A stretch of DNA of 64,000 nucleotides from Coffea arabica (Eukaryota > Streptophyta > Magnoliopsida > Gentianales > Rubiaceae), in contig NC_092312.1 of the NCBI RefSeq assembly GCF_036785885.1, forward strand, positions 19,610,001 through 19,674,000. The letters are read 5' to 3'. The translations under genes and the position numbers were made by a program. How positions within the stretch are numbered: position 1 is the stretch's first letter; every line of letters starts with the position of its first letter. Positions 9,836 through 24,541 of the stretch are shown piece by piece. Under the pieces are notes generated by a model. It was not told where the DNA came from, ran no database searches, and saw only the letters and a list, made by a program, of their open reading frames with translations.

Positions 9836-12800
9836 TCATTCAAATGCCATGGACATGAAAGTATCGTGATCCGACAATTTTTCAACATCAAATAGTTCCT
9901 CATCAGCGTAGCTCACATCTTCAGAACCACTAAGTGTCGGGTTGGAAGTATCCTGTTGAAGATAATCATCATTATCAGCGATTTCAGAGCTAAAGGGAGC
10001 TCAGTGTGTTTGTGCATTATTAAAGGGTATTTCTGGGACTTTATTTTTTTTTTTTGGCTTCAAGCATCCTTTTGCCACAATAAAGTGGACAAGTGCTCCA
10101 CTTCAAAACAAGTATAAAAGATAACTCCAATTGCAGTTTTAAACGATAGCTTCCTTTGGTAAATTGATCTATTTAGCTCATGATGAAGTTCGAGCGAATA
10201 CAAGGATATAACATATTTATGTTGATTAAGTACCTCAGTTTCGCGGAATCCTTCAGCAACAGTTAGCAGCCTTCTGTATTGAGCTCTTGCCTCAGGGTAT
10301 TGAGCCATGGACTTGACCCTAGAAAGTGCTTTTTGTAACCTCTCTTCAGTCTGTTTTCTTCCTTCCTGTAGAAAATCATAATCATCATCCTTTCTGGGCA
10401 TGTTTTCAGCGCTTGGACATTTGGCAACTGCATCTGGGCGAAAACCCCTTAAACCACTCCCTTTCCGCCTCCACCGCAATATCACCTTCTCTAGGATTCC
10501 CACCGACCAAATTATTGTTTTATACTTCTTCCTCACCTGATGCCCCCGTACATGAGCCTTTACACCAGAACAACAGAAACAGGAAATGAGTTCTGAATCC
10601 ACATGGTTTGTGCATGGTAAAATGAACTGGTCATATCTAAATGTTTTAAGAAAGATATATAATGTACATACAGGTCCCAACCCACAGAACCGAGGAGGAT
10701 ATACTAAAGATAATTAGAAGCACGAAACCACCACACACACACACCCCAAAAAAAAGTTCAAATTGTTCAACCAGCGAGTTTCCCAGAACATTAGGCCAAG
10801 TTTTATAGCAAATCATGATCCTAAATTGTGTGGAAAATGAAATGCAAAGTTTACTGCCATGGAAAGCACAAACTTAGTGAACCAATGAAAGATTTGCTAT
10901 CAAAATTTACACTACCAAAGTTCATTTGGGGTGCATGACCAAATATTCTTGCTATTTTTCAAGAGAATGAACTATGCTCTTCCAAACAAAAGTTAAAACA
11001 ACATGTTAAGAAATGAAAAAGGAAATACCCACCTGGATTTTAACAATTCTTTGCCTAATAATTAGAAATTCTTTTCGCTTCTTCCAACCACGAAACTTTT
11101 TCTGAATGCTTATTGCAGCACCATGAGCAGTCCAATCATTCTTACCCAGCCTGCTTGTTTTGGCTGCTATAAGAGAGAGAGTATGCTCGTCCATAGATGA
11201 TGACTCATTAATGTGCTGAATATCAAGCTGCTTCCTCTGAAAGGATTGAATCCTAAAAATTTGATGAATCCGAGCAGCTGCTTGAGTTGCATTCGATACA
11301 GCAGCCATAGAATCCTTCAATGACAGTGAATCTGGCACATCCTGTTCAGTAATTGGAGATGCAACACGTTCTGAAACAGTTTTTATAGCTTTTGCTTCAG
11401 AGTATTGCAAGGTATCATCATCCTTTGAATCTTTCACAGCCAATCTTGAAAGGTGTGTTGTCAAGGAGCACTCAGCAAGAAAACCAGCTATCCCCTTGTG
11501 TCCATTTGCGGAAGCAAGGTCTGCAGGAGTTCTGCCCAAAGGATGTTCAGCAGATGGATCTGTTAACGCTCCAGGAGCCGCACCAAGAGAAACCAGAACA
11601 GCAACCGTGTCCTCCCTGTCAAACAAGCGAGGGAAAATATAAAAAGCATTCCTCCAAAACCATGTAAAGCTAAACACTAGCTCACATCAAACTTCAAAAA
11701 ATTATTTCTTCAGTTGCTTCTCACTTTTGGGAAGCAAAATATGAAATGAATCTAAATTTTACAGAAAATTAGTGTTTAAACTTCATGACAAAAAACCCAT
11801 TGACACTGTCAGATTTGACTTTTGCACAAGTGACAAGGCACCATCACTTCTCATAACAGAAAAAAAATTAAAGGAAAAACAAGTAATATAGATTACATGC
11901 ATTTGAATTATACACAAAAACAGAAAGACAACACCCACGGGGTGTCTCTTGTTTAGCAGAATAAAAACTCCAAAAGCCTTTTTACCTGCCACATAGAGCA
12001 GCCCAGTGAAGTGCAGTCCATCCATTTACATCACGAAAATCTATACTAATTCCTGAAATAATGACTGGCTTTATGGCCCAGTTAAAACCAAGAGCAGCTG
12101 CTAAATGCAGAACTCCTTGACCCTCATCGTCAAGAAGACTTGGGCCTTTTCCACCTTCGGTCACTTTCTGGATCAGCCATGTGTAAAACTTCTCCTTCAA
12201 CAGCTTTTCACCATGTTGCTCCTCTATTCCCTTGGGTGGGGAGACATCCCTCGGTGACAGAGTTGCCATCTGATTGTATTCTGCCTCCATCAATAAAAAT
12301 ATCTTATTGACAACAACGTTTTTGTCAGTAATAGTTTCAGAGACACTCTGGGTGCTACCTATCGGTCCTGTCAAGAATAATTTCTCGAGCCGTCTTTGGA
12401 GATGCATCTCAATTGCATCACTTCCAGGAATATCTGCAAAATCAATTTCCTGCGAGGGTCCAGCTCGATATTCAAATTCTCGTACTTCACTACAAGCCAA
12501 CCGATTTGAACAAGTCACGTAAAATGGGACAAGCCCAGCCTTGTGTGGTGGCGCATGGCAACAAAGAACTCCTTCTGATAAGACTTCTGCTGGGACCTCC
12601 AGTTCTCCAAACATACATGACCACTTATATCTTGTAAACTCTTGTCCACTCTTGAGAAATCTTCCAGTAATTAGCACCTGCTTTGTTCAGAATTTCAGAC
12701 ATATTAATCTTATGACAATCTAAAAGAACAAACATGTTAAGTCCTAAGCTGATGCTTAGCTCAACAAAGTGGAAACCGTAAAATACCTAGATATTAAAAC

Positions 12801-15800
12801 CATTAGCTTGTAATCTTTGACTACAAAAATATCAAATTTAGCAATCAATATCTGTTAAGACAACTCATCAAACCTATTGATCCCCTTAGCAAAGGGTTCA
12901 GGTTGAGAGGGGTGGGCAAAGATGCCAATACATACGTCATCATTGTCAAGGCACATGATAATAACCATGGTAACCAAAAACTACAATTTTTCAAACAGTA
13001 AGGCAAAAGCAACATCCATTTCTGCTTGTTATCAATCCAGTTATTTCGTAAAAGTAACCAAGATGATCGATGATTGCTATATACCTTGGTCTCCAACCTT
13101 GAGTAAGCCCAATTTGGTGAAAAATCAGTGATGCTAAATAGTTGATCTTGGGAGAGTGAGAAATTTAATGTGTCTGCATCCAGTTGCAGCTGGGTGGGAG
13201 TACAGGAATCACCAACCACATCCTCAGTCTGTATCACACTCCATGAGTATCCATTGGTTGATTGCAAAGGCAATTCCTCAACTTCACCTAATTCTTTAGC
13301 CATCCATCGGGAGAAGCTGTCCACTTTCTTCAAGCTTTCTTCTGCTTGGATTCCACTCAGATGTGGCTGCTTCAGAACCAAAGAGCAGTTTCCAGACCCT
13401 GCAGAAGGCATACCATTCTCAGCCTTGTAACTCATCATATATCCGGCTTCTACATTTTGTCGCAGTTTTTGCACGTCCCTTTCCACAGCTTCGTCTTCTT
13501 GCCCATCAGGCCTCATGTAAAATGGATCTGCAGCAGATTGAAGAAGTGCAGAAAGAGATTTCTGCTCCCATAAACTTCCTTTGCCATAATAAGCAGAATC
13601 CGGAATCAGATTCTGACCAAAAGGCACTCCTTGCATGGGCGATAAACAATCTCCCTACAAGCAAAATGCCAAAAGCCTAAGCTTGTAAATATGAATGATT
13701 AGATGAGAAATAATAGTCAAAGATGCAAATTGTTCAAGACACAACATAACAAACTCGTAAAAGTTTCAAAAGAAGGGAACACAAGCTATCAGAAAAAATG
13801 ACTTGGCACATAATGAGGAAAAAGGGAAAATACAACTTTGATGCCGTTAATTAGGTCAAATGCATTCGTATCAGGCATTTTCAGAAGGCTTTAAGAATCT
13901 TTTAAGTTTGTTTTAACACTAATATACAGTCCAAGCAGTTATAGAAACTAGGGGTAACATGGATATCAAATTTAACGGAAGCATATTAACTGTCAAATTT
14001 TGTAGAATTTTGGCTAGCTCAAAAGAGTACAGGTGTCAACTAATTTTTACAGAGACTTAATTTTAGCTACATGAGCTGACAATATCTGGAAGGATTAAAA
14101 TGCATAAACAAGCACTTAAATTTAAAACTGAAAAATCTGTAACCCAATGAGATTCTAGTGAAAGCATCCAGCATCATACCAAGGGAATAACTGTTTCATG
14201 CTAAACAATTATCCTCCCATATGCCACTCTACAACTAGCAGCAAATTAGGACGATCCTGAACAAAAAAGTTCTGAGACACTAACCAACAAAACCAAGAGC
14301 AGCACAAATAATGCAGCAAATATGTGATCAGTCCTACCATTCAAAGAGAAATTTTAATCATGTCACATCAAATAAAAGTGAACCTCTGTGATTGTTCAAA
14401 GGAAAGTAAATGTTAAAATTGCTGACCAAATATAGGTTTGAAAACTTTAAAATTGCTGACAAAGGTTTTGCATATTAACACCCGTGATCAGCTCTAATAC
14501 CACTCTTTGTTCACGTTAAACAGCATATGAACTTTGGGATTTGTAAACTAATTATTAAGTTTTTAAGGCAAATTATTATTAGCTTGAAAGAACACAAGTT
14601 TCAAGTCTTGAAAAGTTTGCTACCTGCCAATTTGCTTGGTGTGCTGGGGGATTCCAGGACTTCTGTCCACCACCAACCATACCTGCCAACGTTTAGCCCA
14701 ACATATTGATTCCCTTCACTAAAGGAATTTCTAAGGATCAATATTGACAAATAAAGTTGATAACTTGACATCTCAGATACCTGTTGTACATTGTCCCAAG
14801 ACCTCTTCCCAAGATGCTGAATCTAGTGTTCTTTCAACACCAGGTACAAAATTACTTTCAGGGTGATCAACAGTGCGTCCATCATGAACTGAAGCCGAAG
14901 AAGTAGGCTGACTACCTATATGTTGAAAAGTTTTTTAAAATCAACCGATATTCACTAAGCAATCCATCAGAAGAAAAGGAAATTAGTCAGTCACAAAAGA
15001 TACCCAAAGACTGAAGCACATTATAAGAGCTTGAGAAGCCAGCATCTAAATTCTCCAACCCCCTGAAGTCCTCTTGCGTTGTTTCAAGATATGGATGAAA
15101 TGTGGAACTTGCTGGGTGATTAATTTCTGCATTTAGTCACATTTAAGTTGTCACAGAGCAAGAAGACAGAAAAAGAGATCAGCAGAGACCTCAAAGCCAA
15201 ATTCAAACTCCAATTGTGTGATAAGCTATAAAATCCAATCTACAAGCCCCATTTAAAAAAGTTACTCAATTGATTCGAGAATCATAAATCTCAGGAAAGG
15301 GCCAATTTACCAGATTCAGCATCTTCACATGCAGATGTTAGAGTGCTTGTAGGACTCGTCATATCAGTATATGGTGAAGCCAATCTGTCAGAATTTGCAG
15401 GAGAACCAAAGGACAATGAACTGTCATCTTGAGAATTAGATGACACTGTTCCAGCATCCTTGAGGCATTGAATGTTCGCTTTATTACCCTGAAGTTGAGA
15501 GGACAAAGCAAAAATTGCAAATAGAACAATTTGTCACTACTACTATCTTTGAGGCGATAGGTATCATACATTTAGTGGATGACGAATTCAGCATGATAAG
15601 AATCAGCAGGGAAGACCCCAAATTTCTATCATCAGTAGACAATATCTTCAGAGCTCTAACAGACAAAAACTACTAAGAAACTTTTGGATGCTAATGGGAT
15701 GATTATCTTAGGCTTCCGAAAGGCTAGAGGCCCAGCTATCATAGTATTTGAAAGTCATGACTCTTTCCAGGAACAGACCCAATCCACTAAATGAGGAATC

Positions 15801-16831
15801 AAACTTAGCCAAATTGAATAGACATGCCAAGGAAGCTTATTCACACTCTGAGATCATGCTATGGTTAACATGATGTAGGAGTGTCTTCAGATACTTTCAA
15901 AATACCTAGAAAGAAAAAATCCAGAACTAGTAATGTAGTGGGCGGGTGAGCATGCAGCTTCTTCCTTGATGAAGCAACAAGCAAGCTGCTGTTCCAAGTT
16001 TGAAGCTTACTAGTGGCCACAAAAAGGTTAATTCATTTTAACATAATTCAACAGATTTTGTACACTCAGAACCCACATCTTATACTAATACAACTCAATG
16101 CGCTACCATTATTCCATATGCAAGGAAAGAACCATGACATGGCATCCAGTGTCTCATCCAATCTTACCTTGTTTGTAATCTCAGATGGATTTGGGCGAAT
16201 ACCAAAATGAAAGAAAGACAAAATTAAGCTCATTGCATAGCATCTAGAATTAGTCTACAGTGCACAACTTGGTAAATGAATAGCATCAATCAAGAATATC
16301 AAGAAACTTTTTGACTGAGAATAAAAAATCCATTTTTAGAGATGCAGTCTTACCTTAACCTCCAAGTAGTGAACAAAAACTATATGCATGAGATCCCTGC
16401 ACCATTGGAAGAATCAATAAGAAACATCTGGGAGCAAATCATCTCCAAGGTTAACAGGCATTAATTTTTAAAGGGGTTAAAGGATTCTTATATGTAGACC
16501 ACGACAGATACCACCAAACAAAAGGAACAATAAAGAAGGCACATCTACAAACTAAAATACGAGAATCCAACATATTGTATGAATGCCTATGTCATAAGAA
16601 CTGAAATAATCCTTCAGTACCATTTTAGAAGTGTTGTACAAAAGGCAGGAATATGCATGTCAGAATATGAGAACTAAAATACAGAGAATCCAACATCTTG
16701 CATTAATGCATATGTCATAAGAACTAAAATAATCCTTCAATATCATTTTAGAAGTGTTGTATGAAAGGCAGGAATATGCATTTCAAAATCAATCACATTA
16801 TTAACTTGGACAAACAACTGCCAATCTAGTA

Positions 16832-16865
<34 letters not shown>

Positions 16866-18763
16866 CTGCCAATCTAGTAAACAGAGAGTGAAAACACTGG
16901 TACATAGTAAAGAGATTCTAAAAAAACAACATAAACATAGAGCACCAAACTATATGTTTTTGGATCAAAACACACCATACTAATAGACAAAATATTCGCT
17001 GGGCTTATACTTACTGTTCAAGCATCCAGTAACTGCGTCTTTGGAAATTCTCATTTTCTTCTCCATGGGCATAATAGCAGTGTAGCATATCAACACTCCC
17101 AACCTGATAAAAAAAATTAAAAGAGGAATAAGAGATCTCTTGATGACTAGAAAACACCCCGATTACTGAACTTTGTCAAAGATCTAGATTTCTCGAGTAA
17201 GAACTCATCAACAATTATGTCACTATAATTTCCAAAGGATGTCCCTAAAGTTAATAATAGCTTCAAAAAGAAAATCTCTACAAAATGATAATCATAGGTA
17301 GAAGCCTTTATTTTCCCCATACTCACCTTCAGCTTTTCATGTGCCTCCTTCACAGTCTTACCATCCTTCTTCTTCCTCCAGTTATGCCCATCTTTCCGGA
17401 AGTATCTCAGCACCTTCCGATCAAACAGAAAGACAGATCCACCTGAAGTGATTTGATTGAAGTTCAAGAATAAATAAGGAGGTTTCAGACCAAAACCAAC
17501 TCGTATTATTACAGGAAGAGCTCATAATTACGTAAACAAGTCCAGTGCACACAAAGAATTCGAAAAATCAAAACTAGCTATGTAATCTGACAAGGTAGAA
17601 ATGTTTTTCTCATCCAAATGCCTATAACTTTTATCTGATAGACCAAATAAGAAGGTATCTCCCTTCCTACTTTGACTGAAAAATGGTCATGCATAAGCAT
17701 GAATTAAACAAGGAAAAAAAAAAGATTAAACAAAACCAACTGATAGTTGATCATAAGGTAGAAGCATACTAGCTGGCTTGACTGGAGGCTCAGGAGTAAT
17801 ATAAAACTTCTGATAGTTGCGCAGAATTTCACAAATTTCAGCAGGTCTCAGCCATCGGTGCTGTGCTTCTGATAAAATTTGCTTAATATCTGCGAATACC
17901 AATAGTCATTCATCAGACAATAAGAACAATGTTTAGAAAATCCATCCAAGATAATCACATCCACCACAAGATTATGTTGGAGAATGGAAGTATAAGTACA
18001 GCAATGAGGTAAAAACAAGTTTGCAGACCAACTGCAAAAGTCAGACATTCTAAAAAGAACTCTCTTCAGTCTGCACCACTTTTTGAGAGCATAAATAAGT
18101 TCAAGGGAAACCAGTGCAAAATTTCAAGAGAATTTTTGAATAATGGGCAGTAGTCCAAGGCATGTGTAACAATCTCAAAAACTTTCCAACGGGGCACAGT
18201 AGAATCTATCATTGGATGGATTAAAGTAAACATAAGACTCCCCTACGTAATTACTTCTTATGAACCTTTATATCTACATTTACCCCAAAACTGAGACTCC
18301 CATACCTGAGTTGGATAACAATACAACTAAAAAACTGCTGTAGACAAATCCCAACCATGCCAAACAAAACTCTAGCTCAAACATCACCTTGGCAGTAAAA
18401 CATTTCTGAGCTCACTAGACAATCAGAGCAAAATTCAAACACTTTAAACAAACCTTCAAAAAATGCCATACTAGAGTGAACAAAGTTTGGAAACATCCAA
18501 GCTAAAACCTGAATCCAAAAGGTTCGCTTAACAATTCCCAATTAGCTTACAACAATTCACCCCAATTCACTAGTTTGACCACCAATTTGACTTTCCCCAA
18601 TTTAAATTTCAATTTCCCCTTCCTTCCGTAAAGGATAAATCCACACACAAGAAGTTAGTAAATCAAACAAAAATTAGCAGTAACTAATCTGGCGGCTCAG
18701 CTAAGACGAGCTGGAAATCGTACCTAATCGAAACCCTAGGTTTTGCGATCCGCTCCCGGCCAT
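9836..18763 (-). CDS. CAMTA2: calmodulin-binding transcription activator (CAMTA1/2/3 group)
   Basis: Fourteen minus-strand exons join in frame to 1062 aa: 18724-18763, 17770-17889, 17327-17442, 17015-17103, 16354-16396, 15311-15488, 15004-15126, 14781-14915, 14624-14682, 13085-13654, 11986-12677, 11033-11615, 10234-10557, 9836-9952. It is a nuclear transcription factor that binds CGCG-type boxes and calmodulin, acting in cold, salicylate and general stress control (family knowledge). Residues about 14-136 are the CG-1 DNA-binding domain (SEAQHRWLRPAEICEIL, FRKDGHNWRKKKDGKT, CYYAHGE, MHIVFVHYLEVK). A TIG/IPT domain starts near 476. Ankyrin repeats lie at about 675-770 (GVLHLAAALG, GWTALHWAA, GRTPADLA). 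IQ motifs lie at about 888-930. The CaM-binding helix follows (WSVGILEKVILRWRRK). The LSEAQHRWLRPAEICEIL type of CG-1 separates it from CAMTA4 and CAMTA5/6. CAMTA2 and CAMTA3 cannot be told apart safely here. Confidence 0.93.
16561..16800. repeat. diverged tandem duplication, ~123-bp period, in CAMTA intron 4
   Basis: The block starting gagaatccaacat at 16561 recurs at 16684 with long shared stretches (atgtcataagaact, attttagaagtgttgta, aaggcaggaatatgcat). The two copies differ by scattered substitutions and small indels, so the duplication is not recent. It is intronic and has no coding role. Confidence 0.8.
16816..16879. repeat. T/A-run insertion flanked by a 16-bp direct repeat, CAMTA intron 4
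   Basis: The 16-mer aactgccaatctagta occurs at 16816-16831 and again at 16864-16879. Only a T run followed by an A run lies between the copies. A perfect duplication of this length around poly-T/poly-A resembles a target-primed retroposition scar with almost no cargo. A replication-slippage duplication is the alternative. Confidence 0.6.
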
Positions 18764-21700
18764 GAATTGAGAAAAGAACTTAATCAGCGACGGATGAACC
18801 CTAACCGAGTCAGCTTACATAATAGTAAATTCATAAAAACTAGGACTAAAAAATAAACAGCCAGGGGAATGATGATTTGATGACCGATGAGTGATGAGAG
18901 AGAGAGAGAATGAAAAGGAATGTGATGTGATTTGATTTTGAATTAGTTTTTACTTTACTGTAGTCCACTAAGGAGTAGTACGGATACTGTATACTTCTGG
19001 AAGGAAGAAAAATGAAGGAAACGAAGGAAATGGGAAGGTTAAAGTCCTTTTTTATAAAGTCTTGTATCCGAGGAACTAAGGTTGGTGGCCACCAATTAGC
19101 TTGGTGGGGTGGGAGGCCCGCCAAAAATGCCACATTTAAATGATTTATTTCAAAAAAATTCATGTGAGTGTATTGTGTATTCATTTGATTTGGCGGTGAT
19201 TTAGTTCCTTTTGGATGATTTTTGAGTCTTTTTAGGTCCGCTTCTTCTCACTTAATGTAAAATAAATTAGATTATATAACTGTTGTCGTTTCAAAAAAAA
19301 TAAAAAATAAAGTCTTGACTCTTGAGAGGGACTGTCCCAAGTGTGGTCAATGCAGAGTGGTGGGGGCAGGTGGTGACGAATGACGTGTTGACACTCGGAG
19401 CCTGAAAATGGTAGCTTTGATGATTTGCCCTCAGGCGACGCAACTCCTGGATGTAACTGCGCCGGTTGTGATCCTCAACTTTCTAGCTTTTGGATGCGGG
19501 GCTAATACATACCAATGCAAACTCCTCCGTAGAAAGTAGAAGAAGACGTAGAAAATTGGGTTTGGCCTTATTTTAAATTCAATATATTTGAATCGAATTT
19601 AAATTTAATTTTTTAAATTCAGATCCTATTCAAATTTAAATTATCGTGTAAGAGAGATGTGAGTTTAGATAAGATCTGATATTTCAAAATCCTACTCAAA
19701 TTCAAATCTAAATCGAACCATTTCCACGCCCCGTGCGAATGTATATATTGGATAAAATATAGTAAGAAATCCATTTACGCTCAAATTATATTTGAATTTA
19801 CGCAAAAAGATTACAACTAATTTGAACCATGCAAGGCCCCACTTGCGACACCCTCCTGTGTCGCATCCATTATGGTCCTTCTGGTTCATTTCCGCGGTTC
19901 CGACTGTACCAGTATCGAATCTCTCTGTTCATTTCCGCGGTTTCAACTTCTTTTTGCACTTTCTATTTTTCTTAACCGCTTTCGGGCCATCCGCTATGAA
20001 CCATCGTTGTTCACATTTTCTCAACTCTCGTGCAGTTTCGAACTGAGGATCTCAAAATCATAAACAATGGACGCGCAGAAGTCAACGATGAGCTGCTCAA
20101 TTTGGTTGCCATAATGTCTTATTCATTTTGCATCTACCATTCAACAACGGAATGGGGATAATTGTGTTGTGCACACTTTTTTGTTTGTATTTATTTACAA
20201 AAATAACGGTGTAATTTTATTTTTTTTTTTTGAAATACGACCTAAGCAACACAAAAAAAAAAATTGTTAACAAAATGTGTTAAGATGATATTCTAGAAAA
20301 AAAATTCCATGGAATTACAGGCCTAACATTTTAAATTTTCACCGATCCACACTCCCCCCTCCCCCCCAAACTAAACTATCAACCTCAATAGTTTTGTACC
20401 TTTTATTCAATTTTGGCTTATTATTTAAGTCCATTAAAATGCAATTGATTTTTTATTTTATAATTTTTTTATGAAAAGACTTTAGCACCCCTAATTTACA
20501 TCTGTTAATTGAAAGGTTCATTATTTGACTAGGGGTGCTATAGTGCTTTCAATAAATCCGCTTATTTAGGTGACGTGTAACAAACATATTAGCACTCTCT
20601 ACGTTTATTGCTTGTATAAATTCTTCATCTGATGGATGTGATCGAACCATATTTTTCTTTTACTTTTGAGACTTAACACACACGCGCTTATACACTCATA
20701 TACCTATTTCTGCAACAAAAAAAAAATCTAAGGCTAAATTTGGGCTAACTATTTTTTTGGGTATTTTTAAAATATTTTACTATAGTAATATAAGTGAAAA
20801 ACTTTTACCGTAATCATACTTTTAATAGTGTTTTGGGGTATTTTTAAAAATATTTTTTGAGATATTTTTAAAATTTAAAATTTTATAAAATTTTACAACA
20901 ATCCATCACTACCTCACCCCCCTCCCCCACTCTTTGGTTATGGGTCGCCAGCCCAAATCTAGTCGTGAGTCACAACCAAAAATTGGTCGCCATGGCCCGC
21001 GACCAGAGAGAGGGAGCGGGGTAGTGGGAGGCACGTGGAGAGGAAGAAGAAGGAAGAGAAAGGGAAATGAAGGAGGAAGAAGGGGAAAGAGGAAGGAGTA
21101 GGAGGGATGGGAGTGCGAGAATGTGCGATGGGTGGTGTTATGTTTTGTGTGGTTGATGATAGTGGTAGTGTGTTTTTTTTTTTTTGTATATTTAGAATTG
21201 TTTTTTATATATTGTATGAATGTGATTTTTTTTAAGTTGTTTTTGTTTGTATATTATTATAATATTGTATATGAAAATTTTATTTTTTCAAAAATTGAGA
21301 AATCCAAGTGGAATCCAAACATGTTTGTTGAATGGGTGCAATAGGTTGTACTTGAAGCATTGTCTGTTGTGAATGTATTGTGTTTGGCTTCTCCCATGTC
21401 TTGGACGGCCACCTTTCATGAATACAAAATGGATTCCATTGACATGCACGCATAGATATTTGTTCGTGAGCGATGCTTCTTTAGATACTAAGAGCCCATT
21501 TAGGTTGCTATTTTCTAAAATTTTTGTCAAAAAATATATGATAATAATATAATATAAGTGACGTGAAAAATTGATTAAAAAATATGTTTACAAAAGTATA
21601 CATAATTTATGAAAAAAAGGCAATCCACACAAAGCCTTGTTAGTTAAGAAAGTTGTCTGTCTATCTAATCAACAACTATTTATTTAGTTATTACTTAGCA

Positions 21701-22079
21701 TGGTTGCATGCTTTTTTAACTTTTCATTCATCTTGTAAACTTGAATCTTTCACCAATTGTTTGTTCTCAATCATTTTATATGTTCAAAAAAAAAGAAAAT
21801 TATCATGCATTCGAAACGCCCAAAGAGGATTCCCTTTTAGTCAATGTCATTAGATTAATTTTCGCATTATTTCAGTGTACCGACGTGTGCCATGAGTGCA
21901 TGTGCAATTCCCTTAAAATTTTTTCTGATTCAATGCACGTGACCAATTCAAGAATTTCGTTAAAAATTTTTTTGACTCAAGAATTTTGTTAATTGTTTTG
22001 GTTCGAAAGAATCCGGAAAACAAAAAGGAAATTCCATTTGACAATTTTTCGATGGAACTTACCCGTTTTGTCATGTTCT

Positions 22080-22410
22080 ACTTACAAAGAGCAAGTGGCA
22101 TAATTTATCACTCAACTATTTAGAGTTATCTACTTTGGGCAGTAAACAATTTATTTTACCCAAAGTGGTCATTGAATCAATTAAAATATATAACATTAAA
22201 CCAATTACATTTTGGGACTGAAAACGTGCATGTTGATTAGTTGAGTGACTAAAAAGTACTATTACTTTTTATTAGCTGAGTGACTAAAATATATAACTTT
22301 ATATTAGTTGAGTGATAAAAAAATTACACTTTTTTATTACTTAGATAACTATTCTAGTTGAATCAAAAGTTTAGTAACCAAAAGTTTAGTGACTATTTTT
22401 GATAAATATT
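22080..22410. repeat. repeated (ttag)ttgagtgactaaaa units, TE remnant
   Basis: The word tgagtgactaaaa, with small changes, occurs about three times between 22243 and 22320, within an AT-rich block bounded by similar words (ctcaactatttag on one side, gtttagtgacta on the other). This is a common look for decayed plant MITEs. No clean ends were found. Confidence 0.4.
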
Positions 22411-23707
22411 TACTTACAATTTTACTCCTTTTCTTTTCTTTTTTCTTTTTTCTTTTGAATGAATTGCTAGGCTATTTGATGAGATATCCTTATACATAAG
22501 ATTCGAGGCTTCTACAATTGTTAGTTTGCAGTGGTTTCTAAAATTATGGATTTGTACCATACACTTGCATAGCTATCGAACCCTATGTCGCGCTTTACTC
22601 AATTTTCTATCTTGTTCTTTGAGTCACTGTATTCAATCGTTTGGTTGTTGTGGTTTCAAAAACTATTCCTTGTTTTCTTATGAATTCACGTATTCATTCA
22701 TTTTTTCTTTTGTGCCTCTGAACTGAAGCAGTAAATGCATATGAACTCTTGCCCGTTTTATACGTCTTCTTAGTTATTCATGCGTGTAATGTTGGGGACA
22801 GAAGCGCTTTTAGTCCCTAAAATTTATATGAAAGCAAATGTAGTTCCGAATATTTGTCGTTTCCATGCACGTTCTGTCCTAATGCTTGATTTTTACCAAT
22901 TATTACCGGGATTAGCTCACATACTAGCAATTAATACTTTTTGAAAATTTTTTAAAAAATGACGAAGTATTACTCCTACTATCCATAACCTATAATAAAA
23001 AAATGACTAATTACACGTATGTTTATCACGTGAGTAATTAGTTTTTAACTTTTTTATTTGTTAACCAAATTTTTGTATTTATGGGTTAAAGACTAATTAC
23101 TCATATGATCAGTATGCGAATAATTTACTATAAATATGGCCAATAATATTCTTTAAAAAAAAAAATTAGTTGCTGAAATGTAACAGCATGTGATCAAATT
23201 CTGGTAGCAATTGGTGAAAATTAGTCAATATAACTAAACGTGCTTAGAGATTGTAACATTTGATACCAAAAAATACAATTATTTCTTCTTTTTTAATATG
23301 GGAATTGGAAGTTGTTTTTTTCCTTTGCCACTTTTTGTGCAAGGCTGCATACATACATACATGTATGTATAGTGTATACCCAAAATGTATTGTGTACCTC
23401 CCAATAGGTAGTATTTTTCTCTTAGTTGGATTTTCAGGGCATCCTGACCTAAGGAAATTATTTCTAGAGTTATTTGTCAACTTGTTGAAAAAAAAGAAAG
23501 AAAGAGAAGTTCAAGATTCTTGACTCTAAATGCACCTGGCTAATTCCTACATACTGCAATTACCTCGTTGATTGCTTACTATGGTTGCTTTGTTTTGTGC
23601 CAATGTCTATTTTTGCATGAAATTAAAAGAGTCATTGATGCCCTCAACCTGGTAAGGTACATGACCCAACGGAATGGAAAACTCTAAACTGTATCTTTTT
23701 TATTTAT

Positions 23708-24260
23708 AAAAATTTGGAAAAAATTGTTTAAAATATCACTTATATTTTGTTAAATGAATTTTTGTTGTCTTTATTTTTAAAATTGCGATATTACCTCTCT
23801 TACAAACTCAATTCGACAAAATTTGGTCCAATTGAAGTTTTCAATTACATTTGACTCTAATTCATCATGTGGCCTGTATATGGTCAGTTTTTAGGGTAAA
23901 AAAGATTAGATCCCATTTACAATAAAATAAATGGTCTAATTCATATTCATTTTTGTTCATAAAAAATAAGATATAACCTAAATTATATTCATTTTATGCT
24001 CTAAAAAAGTGAGATATAACCCAATATATATTCAAATTTCGCCACTAAAAAGATGAGATCTGACATTTTATTTTTAAATATAAAAAAATGATAGCATATG
24101 GATCAGTAGTGATTTCAAAATAAAAAATGGCGAAAATTTTAGATCGGGATTAAACTTTGTTAACTTACAAGACATAAAGTTAACATTTAAAAAATGAAGG
24201 ATTTAAAAATTCATTTGACAAAATACGAATGCCGTTTTGAACAAATTTTTCTAAAATTTT
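23708..24260. mobile_element. old MITE with long imperfect inverted ends
   Basis: The left end (23708 onward: aaaaatttggaaaaaattg, then attttgttaaatgaattttt) mirrors the right end read on the minus strand (aaaattttagaaaaatttg, then attttgtcaaatgaattttt). The similarity runs for about 55 bases and is roughly three-quarters identical. There is no coding capacity. Long terminal arms suggest a Mutator-like non-autonomous element, but a target duplication was not found. Confidence 0.5.
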
Positions 24261-24541
24261 CTAATAAGTGCCTCAATACATTTAAATTGGATTCAACTTA
24301 TCACGTAAATACACATAATTATGATTATTACATCTGCCACATTTAGTTATTTTTCTAAATTAATGACATTTTTTTTCAAAAAATTAATATCTAAAACCCC
24401 TATTAACGAGTGTTTATTGAATACCTGTCAGTCGCATTGTTTATTTACTTAATCTTTAACTCGTGCTCAAAATTGTGAACTAATGTAGGTGAGGACTCAA
24501 GCCTGAAAAAAGAATTGCATAACAAGTTGAGAACAATTATT

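Larger units (their letters stand above)
18764..24541. other. gene-free, AT-rich interval between CAMTA and the Harbinger element
   Basis: The first ~200 bases are the 5' flank of CAMTA. Beyond that I see no supported coding region. Visible pieces are degenerate TE remnants: AT-rich direct and inverted words at about 19570-19710, a possible element around 20737-20900 with repeated gggtatttttaaaa, a purine-rich block at 21000-21120, and a possible small MITE at about 21491-21645 (gagcccatttaggttgc ... ggcaatccacacaaagcc). Short frames here look accidental. Confidence 0.6.
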
